Shown here piece after piece: positions 1 to 9,267 of a DNA stretch of 64,000 nucleotides (position 1 is its first letter; every line of letters starts with the position of its first letter). The stretch covers positions 1 through 64,000 of the forward strand of contig DSBL01000082.1 in the NCBI GenBank assembly GCA_011049455.1, in the 5' to 3' direction. Source of the stretch: Desulfonatronum sp. Its GTDB lineage: Bacteria; Desulfobacterota; Desulfovibrionia; Desulfovibrionales; Desulfonatronaceae. The position numbers and the translations under genes were made by a program. Under the pieces are notes generated by a model, which saw only the letters and a program-made list of their open reading frames with translations, made no database searches and was not told the DNA's origin.

Positions 1-121
1 CCATTATACTGGCCATAAGGTGGCCTCATTACGCTGGCCAAAGGGTGGCTCCATTAGACTGGCCAGAAGGTGGCCTCATTATACCGGCCCTCAAGTGGCT
101 CTATAGCAGTGGCCAACAACA
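1..121. repeat. 25-bp imperfect direct tandem repeats (units at 2, 27, 52, 77, degenerate fifth at ~102), probably the terminus of an IS21-family-like element running off the left edge
   Basis: Units CATTATACTGGCCATAAGGTGGCCT / CATTACGCTGGCCAAAGGGTGGCTC / CATTAGACTGGCCAGAAGGTGGCCT / CATTATACCGGCCCTCAAGTGGCTC. Read on the minus strand, the boundary begins TGTTGTTGGCCAC, i.e. 5'-TG with multiple internal repeats, as in IS21-type ends. No transposase is visible. Confidence 0.6.
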
Positions 122-1425
122 GCCAACTCAGCGATTGTGATGCCAGGATTTTCCCGCGCTGCTCGTAAAATCTTCTCCGACGTTTTCTCCGACGTTTTCT
201 CCGACGTTTTCTCCGACGTTTTCTCCGACGTTTTTCCGGTTTCACCCGCTTCGGGGACGCTGACTATCATCCGGAAGGCATCTCCCTCGACAAGTTGCGG
301 ATCGGCTCCGCCGTACAACTTGCCGTATTTCATCATGTTGCGCATGCCGGAGCCGAGTTCGTCCGCCCGGTCGATTTCCCGGAAAAAGGCACCGATCACC
401 GGGTTCTTGGGATATGGAGCGAAGGTGTCGGGATCAAGAGCGCCAAAGCCATGAGCACGGTTGGCATTGTAGGTTGTCACCTTACCGCGCTCGATGACAA
501 GCCGGGCGGGAACGCCGCTGGCATATTCCCGGTGGATCAGCAGATTGGATGCCACTTCCCGGAAGATGGCATCCCGCAGGCTTCGACGCTCATCGCCTTC
601 CAGATAGAATGGATCGGGGAGATGCTTCCGGATGAAGGCCATGATCCGGTCGTAAGTGTCAATCAGGTTGGTGCGCACCAGGTCGCGGTCGTCGTAGCGG
701 TCCAGATTCACCTTGCGCAAGATCAGATCCATCCTGTGGGCCGGACAGACCTGCAGGATCTGGGAGTCGGTTCCGAGCAGCATGATTCCGGCCAATGTGA
801 TGCCGAAGCCGCGGTTTTCCGGATGCGGCTGGTAGAGCTGGGCACTTTTCACCAGCGCTTCATCATCCATTCCGACCCACGGATGCCCCGGGTGATTGAT
901 GCGCACATGGTTTCGGCAGCGTTCAATCAGGTCGGCACGAAGATCGGCAGGCTGGATATGCACATAAACCGTGTTCTCGCTGTAGGTGGCCTATTTGCGC
1001 TGGTAGAGGCGGGCAACCTGGACGGTATTGTCGGTGATGTCCAAGTCACCGTCCTCGTTGCGGTCGTAGATGCGCCCGTTACAGCGATGTACCTGCGAGC
1101 TTTCCGGGATATAAATATGTAGCAGCGTTTTCCCTTCCAGCACAACTTCATCCATCGAGAGGTAGGCGGGGGGCTGTAGTTTTTGGGGGTTGTTTATAGC
1201 CGCAACAAAATCCTTTTTCAGTTGCCCCACCGCATCACTGGCGATGCCGGTTATTGTGCCCGAGTCCTCAACACCGAGAAGCACTGTTCCGCCATGGCGA
1301 TTGAGAAAGGCGCAAACCGTATCGTAGACGTCCCGGCTGACTTGGTTCCGGCACGCTTTGAACTCGGTCGAGATTCCCTCGCCCCCCGCGATCAGCGCCC
1401 TCAACTTGTGTTCATTCGTGTTCAT
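122..1425 (-). pseudogene. AlbA_2 / RecG-like ATP-binding transcriptional regulator, interrupted by in-frame TAG and truncated at the 3' end
   Basis: ORF 991..1425 (AlbA_2-like: STEFKACRNQ...GGTVLLGVEDSG) and ORF 91..963 (HATPase_c_4-like: REVASNLLIHREY...GSGMRNM) are in the same frame, separated by one TAG at 991-993 followed by ATYSENTVYV. The C-terminal ITIAELA motif runs into the 25-bp repeat array. Confidence 0.75.
169..235. repeat. 12-bp tandem microsatellite (CGTTTTCTCCGA) encoding (TSEK)n on the minus strand
   Basis: Four perfect 12-bp units at 181-228 with degenerate flanking units; translated TSEKTSEKTSEKTSEKTSEK. Confidence 0.9.
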
Positions 1426-1660
1426 TCGCGGTCCTTCCGCCCCACAGTTCCTTCACGTCGAACGATGCTGTGGAAGGCCTGTTCGGTGAGCAGGATTTTG
1501 TTATGCGGATCGTCGTGGAACCGGGGTCAGGTCTTGTATTTCAGCGTTTTCCCTTCAAGATACTACTCACTTTGTTGAACACTGAGCTTCTCGGACTGTT
1601 GAAACATGAAACCCACAGCCTGAACAGCACAGCCCCGGAATTAACAACACGCAAAAATGT

Positions 1661-2002
1661 TTAACTTAACGGCTGCGGGGCACAGCTACGCGGCGTCCCC
1701 ATTACCTGCTGATTATGCCGCATGAGATTCTGCACCTTGAGATCCTTGGCCTTTTGCTCAGCTTCCCACAGGTCGTGCTGCATCTGCTGATTCAGCCAGC
1801 TCTCCGGGGTGGTGTCAAAGGCCTTGGCCAAGCGAAGCGCCATTTCCGGGCTGATGCCGGAACGGCCGTTCAGGATCGCGGAAAGCGTTTTCCGGCTCAC
1901 GCCAAGGGCATGTGCGGCATCCGTAACCGAAATACCGAGCGGTTCTATGCACAGCTCGCGCAGAACCTCGCCGGGATGGGGTGGGTTGTGCATTCTCATC
2001 AT
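1661..2002 (-). CDS. higA: HigA-family antitoxin, XRE helix-turn-helix
   Basis: [57 protein letters not shown] is typical HigA/VapI HTH; directly downstream of a HigB-like ORF. Confidence 0.92.
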   Translation of the reverse strand: MMRMHNPPHPGEVLRELCIEPLGISVTDAAHALGVSRKTLSAILNGRSGISPEMALRLAKAFDTTPESWLNQQMQHDLWEAEQKAKDLKVQNLMRHNQQVMGTPRSCAPQPLS

Positions 2003-2013
2003 CGCCCTCTCTC

Positions 2014-2292
2014 TTAGTGATAATCTTCGTAATCAACGACAATCGCATCTTCGCCCTCAAACTGAAATGTGATGCGCCAGTTCCCGCTCACGCTTACCGA
2101 CCACGTTCCCTTCCGGTTGCCGGTCAGTTCGTGCAAACGAAGCCCGGGCAGGTTCATATCCCGCGGACTGGTCGATGCGTTCAACCGGGCAAGAATCAAG
2201 CGGATTCGCTTCTCATGCTTGGCCTGAATACCAGAGCGGCTACCCTCTAGGAAGTAGCGCTCCAGGCCGCGATGGCGAAAGCTCTTGATCAT
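2014..2292 (-). CDS. higB: HigB/RelE-type toxin
   Basis: [22 protein letters not shown]...[33 protein letters not shown]...VVDYEDYH is characteristic of HigB. Confidence 0.93.
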   Translation of the reverse strand: MIKSFRHRGLERYFLEGSRSGIQAKHEKRIRLILARLNASTSPRDMNLPGLRLHELTGNRKGTWSVSVSGNWRITFQFEGEDAIVVDYEDYH

Positions 2293-2299
2293 GGCCCAA

Positions 2300-2320
2300 G
2301 TGTAACCTGTGGCGTTACGA
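2300..2320. promoter_or_regulatory. Putative HigA operator palindrome GTAAC-N7-GTTAC
   Basis: tGTAACctgtggcGTTACga at 2302-2318, just upstream of the higB start (2292, minus strand). Confidence 0.6.
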
Positions 2321-2701
2321 GTGTCAATTGCTCAAAGATTCGGGTCCGCGCCAACATGGAGGAGAGGGGTCAAATCTGCTCTTGGCTCGCAAATATTTTT
2401 TCAGCAAACCCACCCTTCTCTGAAGCTCCTTTTCCTCCTTCAGCCCGGTCTCGAACCGTGCCGATCTGCTGATTTGTCGAGTGATATGCTCCAAAACAGG
2501 CCGTTGTTTTGCCTTAGAACGCCCATTTTTATCCCCAAAATGGGCGCTGTTGGATTCTTGTTCTACGGATCACGGCCCCACAGAGTCGTTGACATTTCAA
2601 GGAATGCCGCCAGTTCATTCATGGCCGGTCATTGCTACACTCGATACCGTATCCACTTTGGATCGCGGCGACAGTCGAGTATGGCGCGCACTCTGATCAG
2701 G

Positions 2702-3088
2702 TCAGCCTTGATATGTGATGACGTTGAAGAACGCCCCTTGCGGATCCTGGAGGACGCAGAATCGTCCGACTCCGGGGATGTCCGTGGGCGGCACGAGCAC
2801 GGTCCCGCCAAGTTGCATCGCCTTTTGAGCCACGGCGTCCACGTCATTCACGGTGACGTAGACGCCCCAGTGTGGCGGGGTGCCCTTGGGCGCTTGCGGC
2901 GGCATGTCCATGATCCCGGCGACTTGCTCTGCGCCGGCCTTAACCACGGTGTAGCGCATGCCCCCGGCGTTCATGTCTTCCAGGGTCCATCCCAGAAGAT
3001 CGCCGTAGAATTTTTTGGCGCCCTGAACGTCGATGGTCAGCAGTTCGCACCAGCTGAAAGCTCCGTGGGTCGTGAATCTGTAGCTCAT
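2702..3088 (-). CDS. VOC-family (glyoxalase/bleomycin-resistance-like) protein
   Basis: GAFSWCELLTIDVQGAKKFYGDLLGWTLEDM...GVYVTVNDVDAVAQKAMQLGGTVLVPPTDIPGVGRFCVLQDPQGAFFNVI. Confidence 0.9.
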   Translation of the reverse strand: MSYRFTTHGAFSWCELLTIDVQGAKKFYGDLLGWTLEDMNAGGMRYTVVKAGAEQVAGIMDMPPQAPKGTPPHWGVYVTVNDVDAVAQKAMQLGGTVLVPPTDIPGVGRFCVLQDPQGAFFNVITYQG

Positions 3089-3319
3089 ATTTGTTCCTTT
3101 TGAAAAACGCGTTGCGCTGCCTGCGATGCAACTATTGCATCAGACAGGCGGTTGGAAACCGAAAAATGACTATTGTTCCGCTCGTGAATGCTGTCAAATC
3201 CTTTTGCGGGACGGCTTGTTGCCAGGCAGGCTGATGACAGCCGACGATGAAAGGGCTAGAAGCCGTTTTCAGGTCCTGGTTGATTTGGACCGATACTATT
3301 CTGGCAAAGGGATCAGGCC

Positions 3320-4756
3320 ATGAAACGCATTCTTCTCGCTTCCACTGACACGCGCAGCCCCAGGGTGGTGACCGAAGCCTTTGCCCCGGATTGCAAGGTG
3401 GATACCGCCGCCACCAGGGACCATCTGCAGGACCGGCTGACAAAGAGGGAATACGACTTCATCATGGTGGACATCGGCTTTCTGGACATTCTTCCGGAAA
3501 AGACCGTGCCCGACTATCGCAAGGACCTGCAGTGCTACTGGCGCAACAACCCCAACGCCGAGATCATCGTGCTCACCCCGCCGGAGCGGATCCGCGACGC
3601 GGTCTTCGTAGTCAAGGCCGGGGCCGGCAACTACCTGACCTATCCTCTGAACAAGGACGAACTGCTGTTCGTCATCGAGAGCCTGTACGAGTCTTTGAAG
3701 GTCCAGTCCGAACTGGATCATTTCCGGGACGAGGCCATGGTCGGCGACATCTGCCGGCTGACCGAGATGAACAGCCCGGCCATGCGCAAGGTGCACGAGA
3801 AGATCAAGCTGGTGGCCGGCACCAACACCACGGTGCTGTTGAACGGCGAGACCGGTACGGGCAAGGGGGTCATTGCCCGGACCATCCACTCCTACAGCCC
3901 GAGAGCCCAGGAGCCTTTCATCGGCGTGCACTGCGGGGCCATTCCGGAAACGCTCATCGAGAGCGAGTTTTTCGGGCACGAAAAGGGCTCCTTCACCGGC
4001 GCGGTGCGCCGCAAGCTGGGCAAGTTCGAGCTGGCTGCCAAGGGTACCATTTTTCTAGACGAGATCAGCACCATCAGCCCTTCCACCCAGATCAAGCTAC
4101 TCCAGGTGTTGCAGGATAAGGTCTTTCAGCGTGTCGGAGGCGAGCGGGACATCCGGCTGGAGGCGCGGATCATCGCCGCCTCCAACGTGGACCTGAAGCC
4201 ATTAAGCGACCAGGGCGCGTTCCGCACGGACCTCTACTACCGGCTGAATGTCTTTCCCATCGATATTCCGCCCCTGCGCGAGCGGAGCGAGGACATTCCC
4301 CTGCTGGTGGACCACTTTTTGAAGCGGCTGAACCGGTTGCACATCAAGGAAATCCACGGCGTGCATCCGGCGGTTTCCCACGCCCTGACCAACTACGACT
4401 GGCCGGGCAACGTGCGCGAGCTGGAAAACATCATCGAACGGGCCTTTTTGTTGGAAACGTCCCATGTGCTCACGCCGGAGAGCATGCCCCAGGAGATGTT
4501 CGAGGGGCTTGGCCAGGGCGTGACCTTTGCCCTGGACATCACCCAACCCCTGGCCGAGGTCCGGCGCATGGCCCTGGACAACGTGGAGCGGTCCTATCTC
4601 AAGGCTTTGCTGGAAAAATACCAAGGCAGGATCAAGCTGTCCGCGACGCATATCGGCATTACCCCTCGCCAACTGCACAACCTGATGATCCGCCACGGCC
4701 TGCGCAAGGAGGAATTCAAGCGGTCAGGAGGGGCGTCAACCACGAGGGCTCACTGA
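3320..4756 (+). CDS. Sigma54-dependent response regulator (NtrC family) with degenerate receiver domain
   Basis: Walker [18 protein letters not shown] loop, [22 protein letters not shown]-finger region, C-terminal Fis-like HTH; N-terminal ~120 aa CheY-like fold with VDIGFLD. Confidence 0.9.
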   Translation: MKRILLASTDTRSPRVVTEAFAPDCKVDTAATRDHLQDRLTKREYDFIMVDIGFLDILPEKTVPDYRKDLQCYWRNNPNAEIIVLTPPERIRDAVFVVKAGAGNYLTYPLNKDELLFVIESLYESLKVQSELDHFRDEAMVGDICRLTEMNSPAMRKVHEKIKLVAGTNTTVLLNGETGTGKGVIARTIHSYSPRAQEPFIGVHCGAIPETLIESEFFGHEKGSFTGAVRRKLGKFELAAKGTIFLDEISTISPSTQIKLLQVLQDKVFQRVGGERDIRLEARIIAASNVDLKPLSDQGAFRTDLYYRLNVFPIDIPPLRERSEDIPLLVDHFLKRLNRLHIKEIHGVHPAVSHALTNYDWPGNVRELENIIERAFLLETSHVLTPESMPQEMFEGLGQGVTFALDITQPLAEVRRMALDNVERSYLKALLEKYQGRIKLSATHIGITPRQLHNLMIRHGLRKEEFKRSGGASTTRAH

Positions 4757-4883
4757 AACATGCCCGCCCTGTTTGACAGGGATGGGACAAACTTCAAGGG
4801 TTGGTTTCCTCCTTGACCCTCTCCGGCAATGCCTTTAGACATTTTTTGCAATTTCCGGCAAGCTATCCAGCCCGGCCTTTATC

Positions 4884-5714
4884 ATGCCTGAACCGATCCT
4901 TTTCGAAAAACCAACTCTCAAAGCACTGTTGCATCCAGCCTGCATCGAGACCACTGTGGTCTCCTTGACCCGGGTCGGCTCAATCTCAGGACCGGACAAA
5001 CCTTTGTGGCTTCTGGACCTGGCCATGCCGAACCGGAGTCGATGGCGGCCGGGCCAATTCGTCATGCTGCGACCCGCGTCTTGGGGCTTTGAACCGCTGT
5101 GGGCCAGGCCCTTTTCCATCTGCATGGCTGAAGGGGGAGTGCTGCGCGTTTTTTTTCAGGAAGTCGGCCGGGGCACAGCCGCCCTAACCAAAATCCGGTC
5201 TGGAGAAACCGTGGTCATGTGGGGGCCGCTGGGCAACGGTTTTGCGGTCAAACCGCACACACCGACCCTGCTGCTGGCCGGAGGTATCGGCTTGGCCCCG
5301 TTTATCGGCTATGCCCGAGCACATCCCACTCTGGAAAGCCTGCATCTGATTTTGGGCCACCGTCAGGACAAGTCCTGCTATCCTTTGAATCTCTTGCCCG
5401 CCGGTCTTTCCCGGGAAGTCCTGCGCCAGGAAACAGAGGCTGATCTGCAATCGTTCGTGAGGCATCTGGAGGAAATAATCCAGGCGTATTCAGCCCGAGA
5501 CAGTCTGGTTCTGGTTTGCGGACCGCATCCTTTTTTGCGCGTCGTGCACGGTCTGGTCCTGAAGCATGGCGTTATGACCCAGCTTTCCCTGGAAAACCGC
5601 ATGGCTTGCGGCGTGGGGGCTTGTTTGGGCTGCGTCGTTGAGGCTGTTCAGGGTCCTCCTTTGCGTGTTTGCGCCCAGGGTCCGGTGTTTTGGGCCACGG
5701 ATGTCAAATTCTAG
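4884..5714 (+). CDS. pyrK: Dihydroorotate dehydrogenase electron-transfer subunit
   Basis: FAD/NAD-binding ferredoxin-reductase fold, C-terminal MACGVGACLGCVV...RVCAQGPVF 2Fe-2S motif; immediately upstream of pyrD. Confidence 0.92.
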   Translation: MPEPILFEKPTLKALLHPACIETTVVSLTRVGSISGPDKPLWLLDLAMPNRSRWRPGQFVMLRPASWGFEPLWARPFSICMAEGGVLRVFFQEVGRGTAALTKIRSGETVVMWGPLGNGFAVKPHTPTLLLAGGIGLAPFIGYARAHPTLESLHLILGHRQDKSCYPLNLLPAGLSREVLRQETEADLQSFVRHLEEIIQAYSARDSLVLVCGPHPFLRVVHGLVLKHGVMTQLSLENRMACGVGACLGCVVEAVQGPPLRVCAQGPVFWATDVKF

Positions 5715-5723
5715 GCAACAACA

Positions 5724-6635
5724 ATGGATTTAAGCGTCGACATCGCCGGACTGCGGCTGAAAAACCCGATTTTGACCGCTTCCGGTACTTTTGGCTACGG
5801 TCTGGAGTTCATGCCCTACGGCAATTTGACCTCTCTGGGCGGCATAGTGGTCAAAGGGCTGTCCTGGGAGCCTCGGCAGGGCAATCCCATGCCGCGGATC
5901 GCGGAGACGTCCTGCGGCATGCTCAATGCCGTCGGCCTGCAAAACATCGGTGTTGAATCCTTTGTAGAGAAAAAATTGCCCCTCTTGCCCTGGTCCGAGG
6001 TGCCCGTCATCGCCAACCTGTACGCCCGAGACGCCGAGGAATTCGCCCGCTTGGCCGAGTATTTGGCCGATCAAGAGGGCATCGCGGCTTTAGAGGTGAA
6101 CATTTCCTGCCCCAATGTCCGCGCCGGCGGGGTGCTTTTCGGCCAGGATCCGTTTCAGGCCGCCGAGGTGACCAAGGCGGTGAAGGATAAGGCCGGAACC
6201 AAGCCGGTCATCGTCAAGCTTTCGCCCAATGTTACGGATATCACAGCCATAGCCAAGGCCGGGGCCGACGCCGGGGCCGATGCCCTGTCTTTGATCAACA
6301 CCCTGTCAGGAACGGCCGTGGATATCCGCACCCGAAAACCCAGGCTGGCCAATGTTGTCGGCGGTCTGTCCGGGCCGGCCATCAAACCAGTGGCTCTGCG
6401 CTGCGTGCTTCAGGTCTGCCGAGCCCTGCACCTTCCGGTGATAGGCATTGGAGGCATCGCCTCGGCTGAGGATGTCCTGGAGTTCATTCTCGTGGGGGCC
6501 AGGGCCGTGCAGATCGGCACGGCCAATTTCCTGCGGCCGGACATGTCCTTTCAAATTGCAGCCCGTTTGCCCGAATTGCTGAAAGAATTGAACGTGTCGT
6601 CCTGGGAGAAATTTCGGGGTACATTGGAAGCTTGA
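5724..6635 (+). CDS. pyrD: Dihydroorotate dehydrogenase (type 1B)
   Basis: MDLSVDIAGLRLKNPILTASGTFGYG...NISCPNVRAGG...VKLSPNVTDI...GIGGIASAEDVLEFILVGARAVQIGTANF. Confidence 0.96.
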   Translation: MDLSVDIAGLRLKNPILTASGTFGYGLEFMPYGNLTSLGGIVVKGLSWEPRQGNPMPRIAETSCGMLNAVGLQNIGVESFVEKKLPLLPWSEVPVIANLYARDAEEFARLAEYLADQEGIAALEVNISCPNVRAGGVLFGQDPFQAAEVTKAVKDKAGTKPVIVKLSPNVTDITAIAKAGADAGADALSLINTLSGTAVDIRTRKPRLANVVGGLSGPAIKPVALRCVLQVCRALHLPVIGIGGIASAEDVLEFILVGARAVQIGTANFLRPDMSFQIAARLPELLKELNVSSWEKFRGTLEA

Positions 6636-6675
6636 GCCACAAAAGCGCATGGTTTTTTTATCCGACTCCAAGGGT

Positions 6676-9267
6676 TCAGCGCTGAAACGAATAATTTTCC
6701 TTGAAAAACTGCTCCACATACCAGGGGATCTGTTCCTCGTCGGAAAGGACCATGTCCAATAGGCGCACCGAGCCCAGCAGGCGACCCAATTGATCCAGTT
6801 TGTCCTCCATGCGCGGTCGGTCGTATTTCCGGATTTCCGCACGCACCATGTCTCCCTTGATTTCAGTGCGCAGACCCAACCGGCGCAATACAGCCGCGAT
6901 CATCTGCGCTCGTCGAGTGCGCCGGGACACGTCTGCGGCCCCGCCCTTGAACGAAAAGGTGATGTAATTGTCGTTTACGTTTTCGCCGCAAAAGGCGTCG
7001 ATGGTCACGAAGTGATAGCCCAGCCGGGCACTGTAGTTCAGATATTCTTTGGAGATGATGGCATAATTCGGGCCGCCCATGGGCGCTTCGCGCTGGGGAT
7101 CGTTGAGCACGGTCTCGGCGATGATCGAGGCGAAACCGGTCAAATGCACGCCCACCGGTCCGACCCAGTGCACGCCTGGATGGGACATCCCCCGCAACAG
7201 GGCCAGAAACGGTCGGGAAACGATGGTTTCCTCCCGGACAACATCGCCTTCGGAAGCCCCCTTGAATCCGCCACCCAGATCAAGAACATAGGTGTTCAGC
7301 GGCAGGGAGGTCTGCAGTCGCAAGGCTCGGTTCTTGTCCTCCCGAATGTCTTCGCCCAGGCGGAACATTTCAGTCATGGCCTTTTCATGGACGAAGCGGA
7401 CCACGTCGTGCAGGGTCAGACATCCTTCGGGGCGGAAATCCTCGCGCTTGGGGTCGATCAGATGCAAAGGCACGACTTTTTTTAGTGTTTCCTTTACCAG
7501 GCGAAACAAAGGGCTGCCTTTCATCATGTTGGTGCGAGGCTTGGAGCGCGTCAGGGCGCTCACTGTTCCGGCGTAGACCACTCGGCGTGAGGCGTCCAGA
7601 GTGATCTCCTCCCCGTGGGGCAGAATATGGGTGCCCTTTTCCACGCCAACCAGGGTTGGCAGGCCGAATTCCCGAGCCACTGCAGCCATGTGACCGGCCA
7701 CGCTGCCCACATCCGTGATGATGCCCCTGATTTTGCTCATTAAGGGCACATACATGGGCGAGGTCTGGGCAGTCACCAAGATCGCGCCCTCAGGCACAGC
7801 GGAAAGGTTGTGGTCGGATTTCAGGACAAAAGCCGGTCCGCTGGCAGCCCCGGCCGAGGCAGTCACCCCTCCGGACAAGAGAATTTCATGGCTGGCGGCG
7901 GTTGCTCTCCCATCCTTCTTGTGCGCATCGGCTCGATCCTCGGTTTCCAATTGGTCCAGGTCCTTCAAATTCAGCGGCCGAGCCTGAAGGACAAACAGCT
8001 TGCCGGACTGGTCAACGGCCCACTCGATGTCCAGGGGCTGTTTGTAGTGTTTTTCCAGGGCCTTGCCGTGGCTTGCCAGCAGCCGGATTTCGTCCTGTTC
8101 CAGACACGATCGCTCTGCCTTTGACGCTTCAACGCTCACCTCGGCCAGTCCACCTTCCGGGCTCATGACCAGCTGCTGGTGTTTGGCCGCAACTTTGGAC
8201 TCCAACACTTCGAGGTCCTTTTTGCCGATCTTCCAGCAATCCGTGGGCATGGAACCGTCCACCACGCTCACTCCCAGCCCCCAGGCCGCGCTGACGATCA
8301 TGGTTTCCGCACGCGGGGCGTTGGGATCCACGGTATAGAGAACGCCGCTGGAACGGGCGTTGACCATGTTCAGACACAAGACGCACATGATCATGTCCTG
8401 GTCCCGATAGCCCACGCTTCGCCGGTAAAAAACAGCGCGAGGGTTGTACATGCTGGCCATGACCTGCTTGTACGCCTTGATAATGTTTTTGTCCGTGACG
8501 TTAAGCACCGTGGAATGCTGTCCGGCGAAGGAGGAATCAGAGTCTTCACCGGTGGCGCTGCTGCGTACGGCCAAGCGCGTGTCCGAGCCGAAGTTCCTGA
8601 ACAGCTGACAGGTTTCGTAAAGAATTCGATTTTTCAGTTCTTCGGGAAGGGGCGCGGCCATGATCCGTTCCTGTACGACTCGACAGGCTGTTTCCAATTG
8701 ATTCGTGTCCGCGATGTCCAATCCCTTGAACTGCTCGCGGATTACGTCGTAGAGCTTGCTGGTGCGCAAAAAATGATGTCCGGCGTAGGCCGTGACGGCA
8801 AACCCACGGGGCGTGGGCAATCCCGCCCGGTTGGCGATTTCTCCCAGATTGGCCGCCTTGCCGCCGACCTGCTCCTGGTTTTCACGGCTTAACGCGGCCA
8901 GCGGCATGACCAGGCAGGAGCGCTCCAGTTTCCTCTGGCGTGACAACCCGTGCAGCACCTGAACGCCGATTTTTTCCGCGGCAGTGAAAAGGCTCGGGTA
9001 CTTGCCCTGGGAGAGGGCATTCAAGTCCTCGGCCAATTCGTAAACCACACCGACCAGCTCCTCGCAACGCCCCAGGACTTCCTCAAAAGTGAAAGGGCGC
9101 TGGGCAAAGAGGAGATTTTCCAGATCATTGATGATTTCCAGGGCCTTGTGGTTGTGCCCGAGCAGCTGCTTGAAATATTGATATTTGCGTTGGGACTCCG
9201 ACTCATCCCCGGCAACGCGCATGGCGATTTTGCTTTTTTGAAAAAGCTGATCTAAAAATTTGAACAT
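6676..9267 (-). CDS. PEP/pyruvate-binding-domain protein (PEP-synthase-like) with atypical C-terminal domain
   Basis: PPDK_N-like ATP-grasp (QVGGKAANLGEIANRAGLPTPRGFAVT...AVRSSATGEDSDSSFAGQHSTVLNV), mobile His domain (GSVAGHMAAVAREFGLPTLVG), then ~290 aa without the canonical PEP-utiliser TIM-barrel motifs. Confidence 0.85.
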   Translation of the reverse strand: MFKFLDQLFQKSKIAMRVAGDESESQRKYQYFKQLLGHNHKALEIINDLENLLFAQRPFTFEEVLGRCEELVGVVYELAEDLNALSQGKYPSLFTAAEKIGVQVLHGLSRQRKLERSCLVMPLAALSRENQEQVGGKAANLGEIANRAGLPTPRGFAVTAYAGHHFLRTSKLYDVIREQFKGLDIADTNQLETACRVVQERIMAAPLPEELKNRILYETCQLFRNFGSDTRLAVRSSATGEDSDSSFAGQHSTVLNVTDKNIIKAYKQVMASMYNPRAVFYRRSVGYRDQDMIMCVLCLNMVNARSSGVLYTVDPNAPRAETMIVSAAWGLGVSVVDGSMPTDCWKIGKKDLEVLESKVAAKHQQLVMSPEGGLAEVSVEASKAERSCLEQDEIRLLASHGKALEKHYKQPLDIEWAVDQSGKLFVLQARPLNLKDLDQLETEDRADAHKKDGRATAASHEILLSGGVTASAGAASGPAFVLKSDHNLSAVPEGAILVTAQTSPMYVPLMSKIRGIITDVGSVAGHMAAVAREFGLPTLVGVEKGTHILPHGEEITLDASRRVVYAGTVSALTRSKPRTNMMKGSPLFRLVKETLKKVVPLHLIDPKREDFRPEGCLTLHDVVRFVHEKAMTEMFRLGEDIREDKNRALRLQTSLPLNTYVLDLGGGFKGASEGDVVREETIVSRPFLALLRGMSHPGVHWVGPVGVHLTGFASIIAETVLNDPQREAPMGGPNYAIISKEYLNYSARLGYHFVTIDAFCGENVNDNYITFSFKGGAADVSRRTRRAQMIAAVLRRLGLRTEIKGDMVRAEIRKYDRPRMEDKLDQLGRLLGSVRLLDMVLSDEEQIPWYVEQFFKENYSFQR

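Noticed and set aside
1-121. CRISPR array
   Set aside because: 25-bp units are directly contiguous and imperfect, with no unique spacers and no cas genes.
54-245. Arg-rich ORF MKPEKRRRKRRRKRRRK
   Set aside because: Out-of-frame translation of the TSEK microsatellite, not a real basic peptide.
295-1122. 275-aa plus-strand ORF
   Set aside because: Antisense to the AlbA_2/RecG-like pseudogene; no domain signal.
2508-2556. Integron attC-like site around the CGCCCATTTT palindrome
   Set aside because: GTTGGAT resembles the R' core, but no matching RYYYAAC partner or integrase is seen.
3391-4119. 242-aa plus-strand ORF inside the sigma54 regulator gene
   Set aside because: Alternative-frame shadow of a well-supported CDS.
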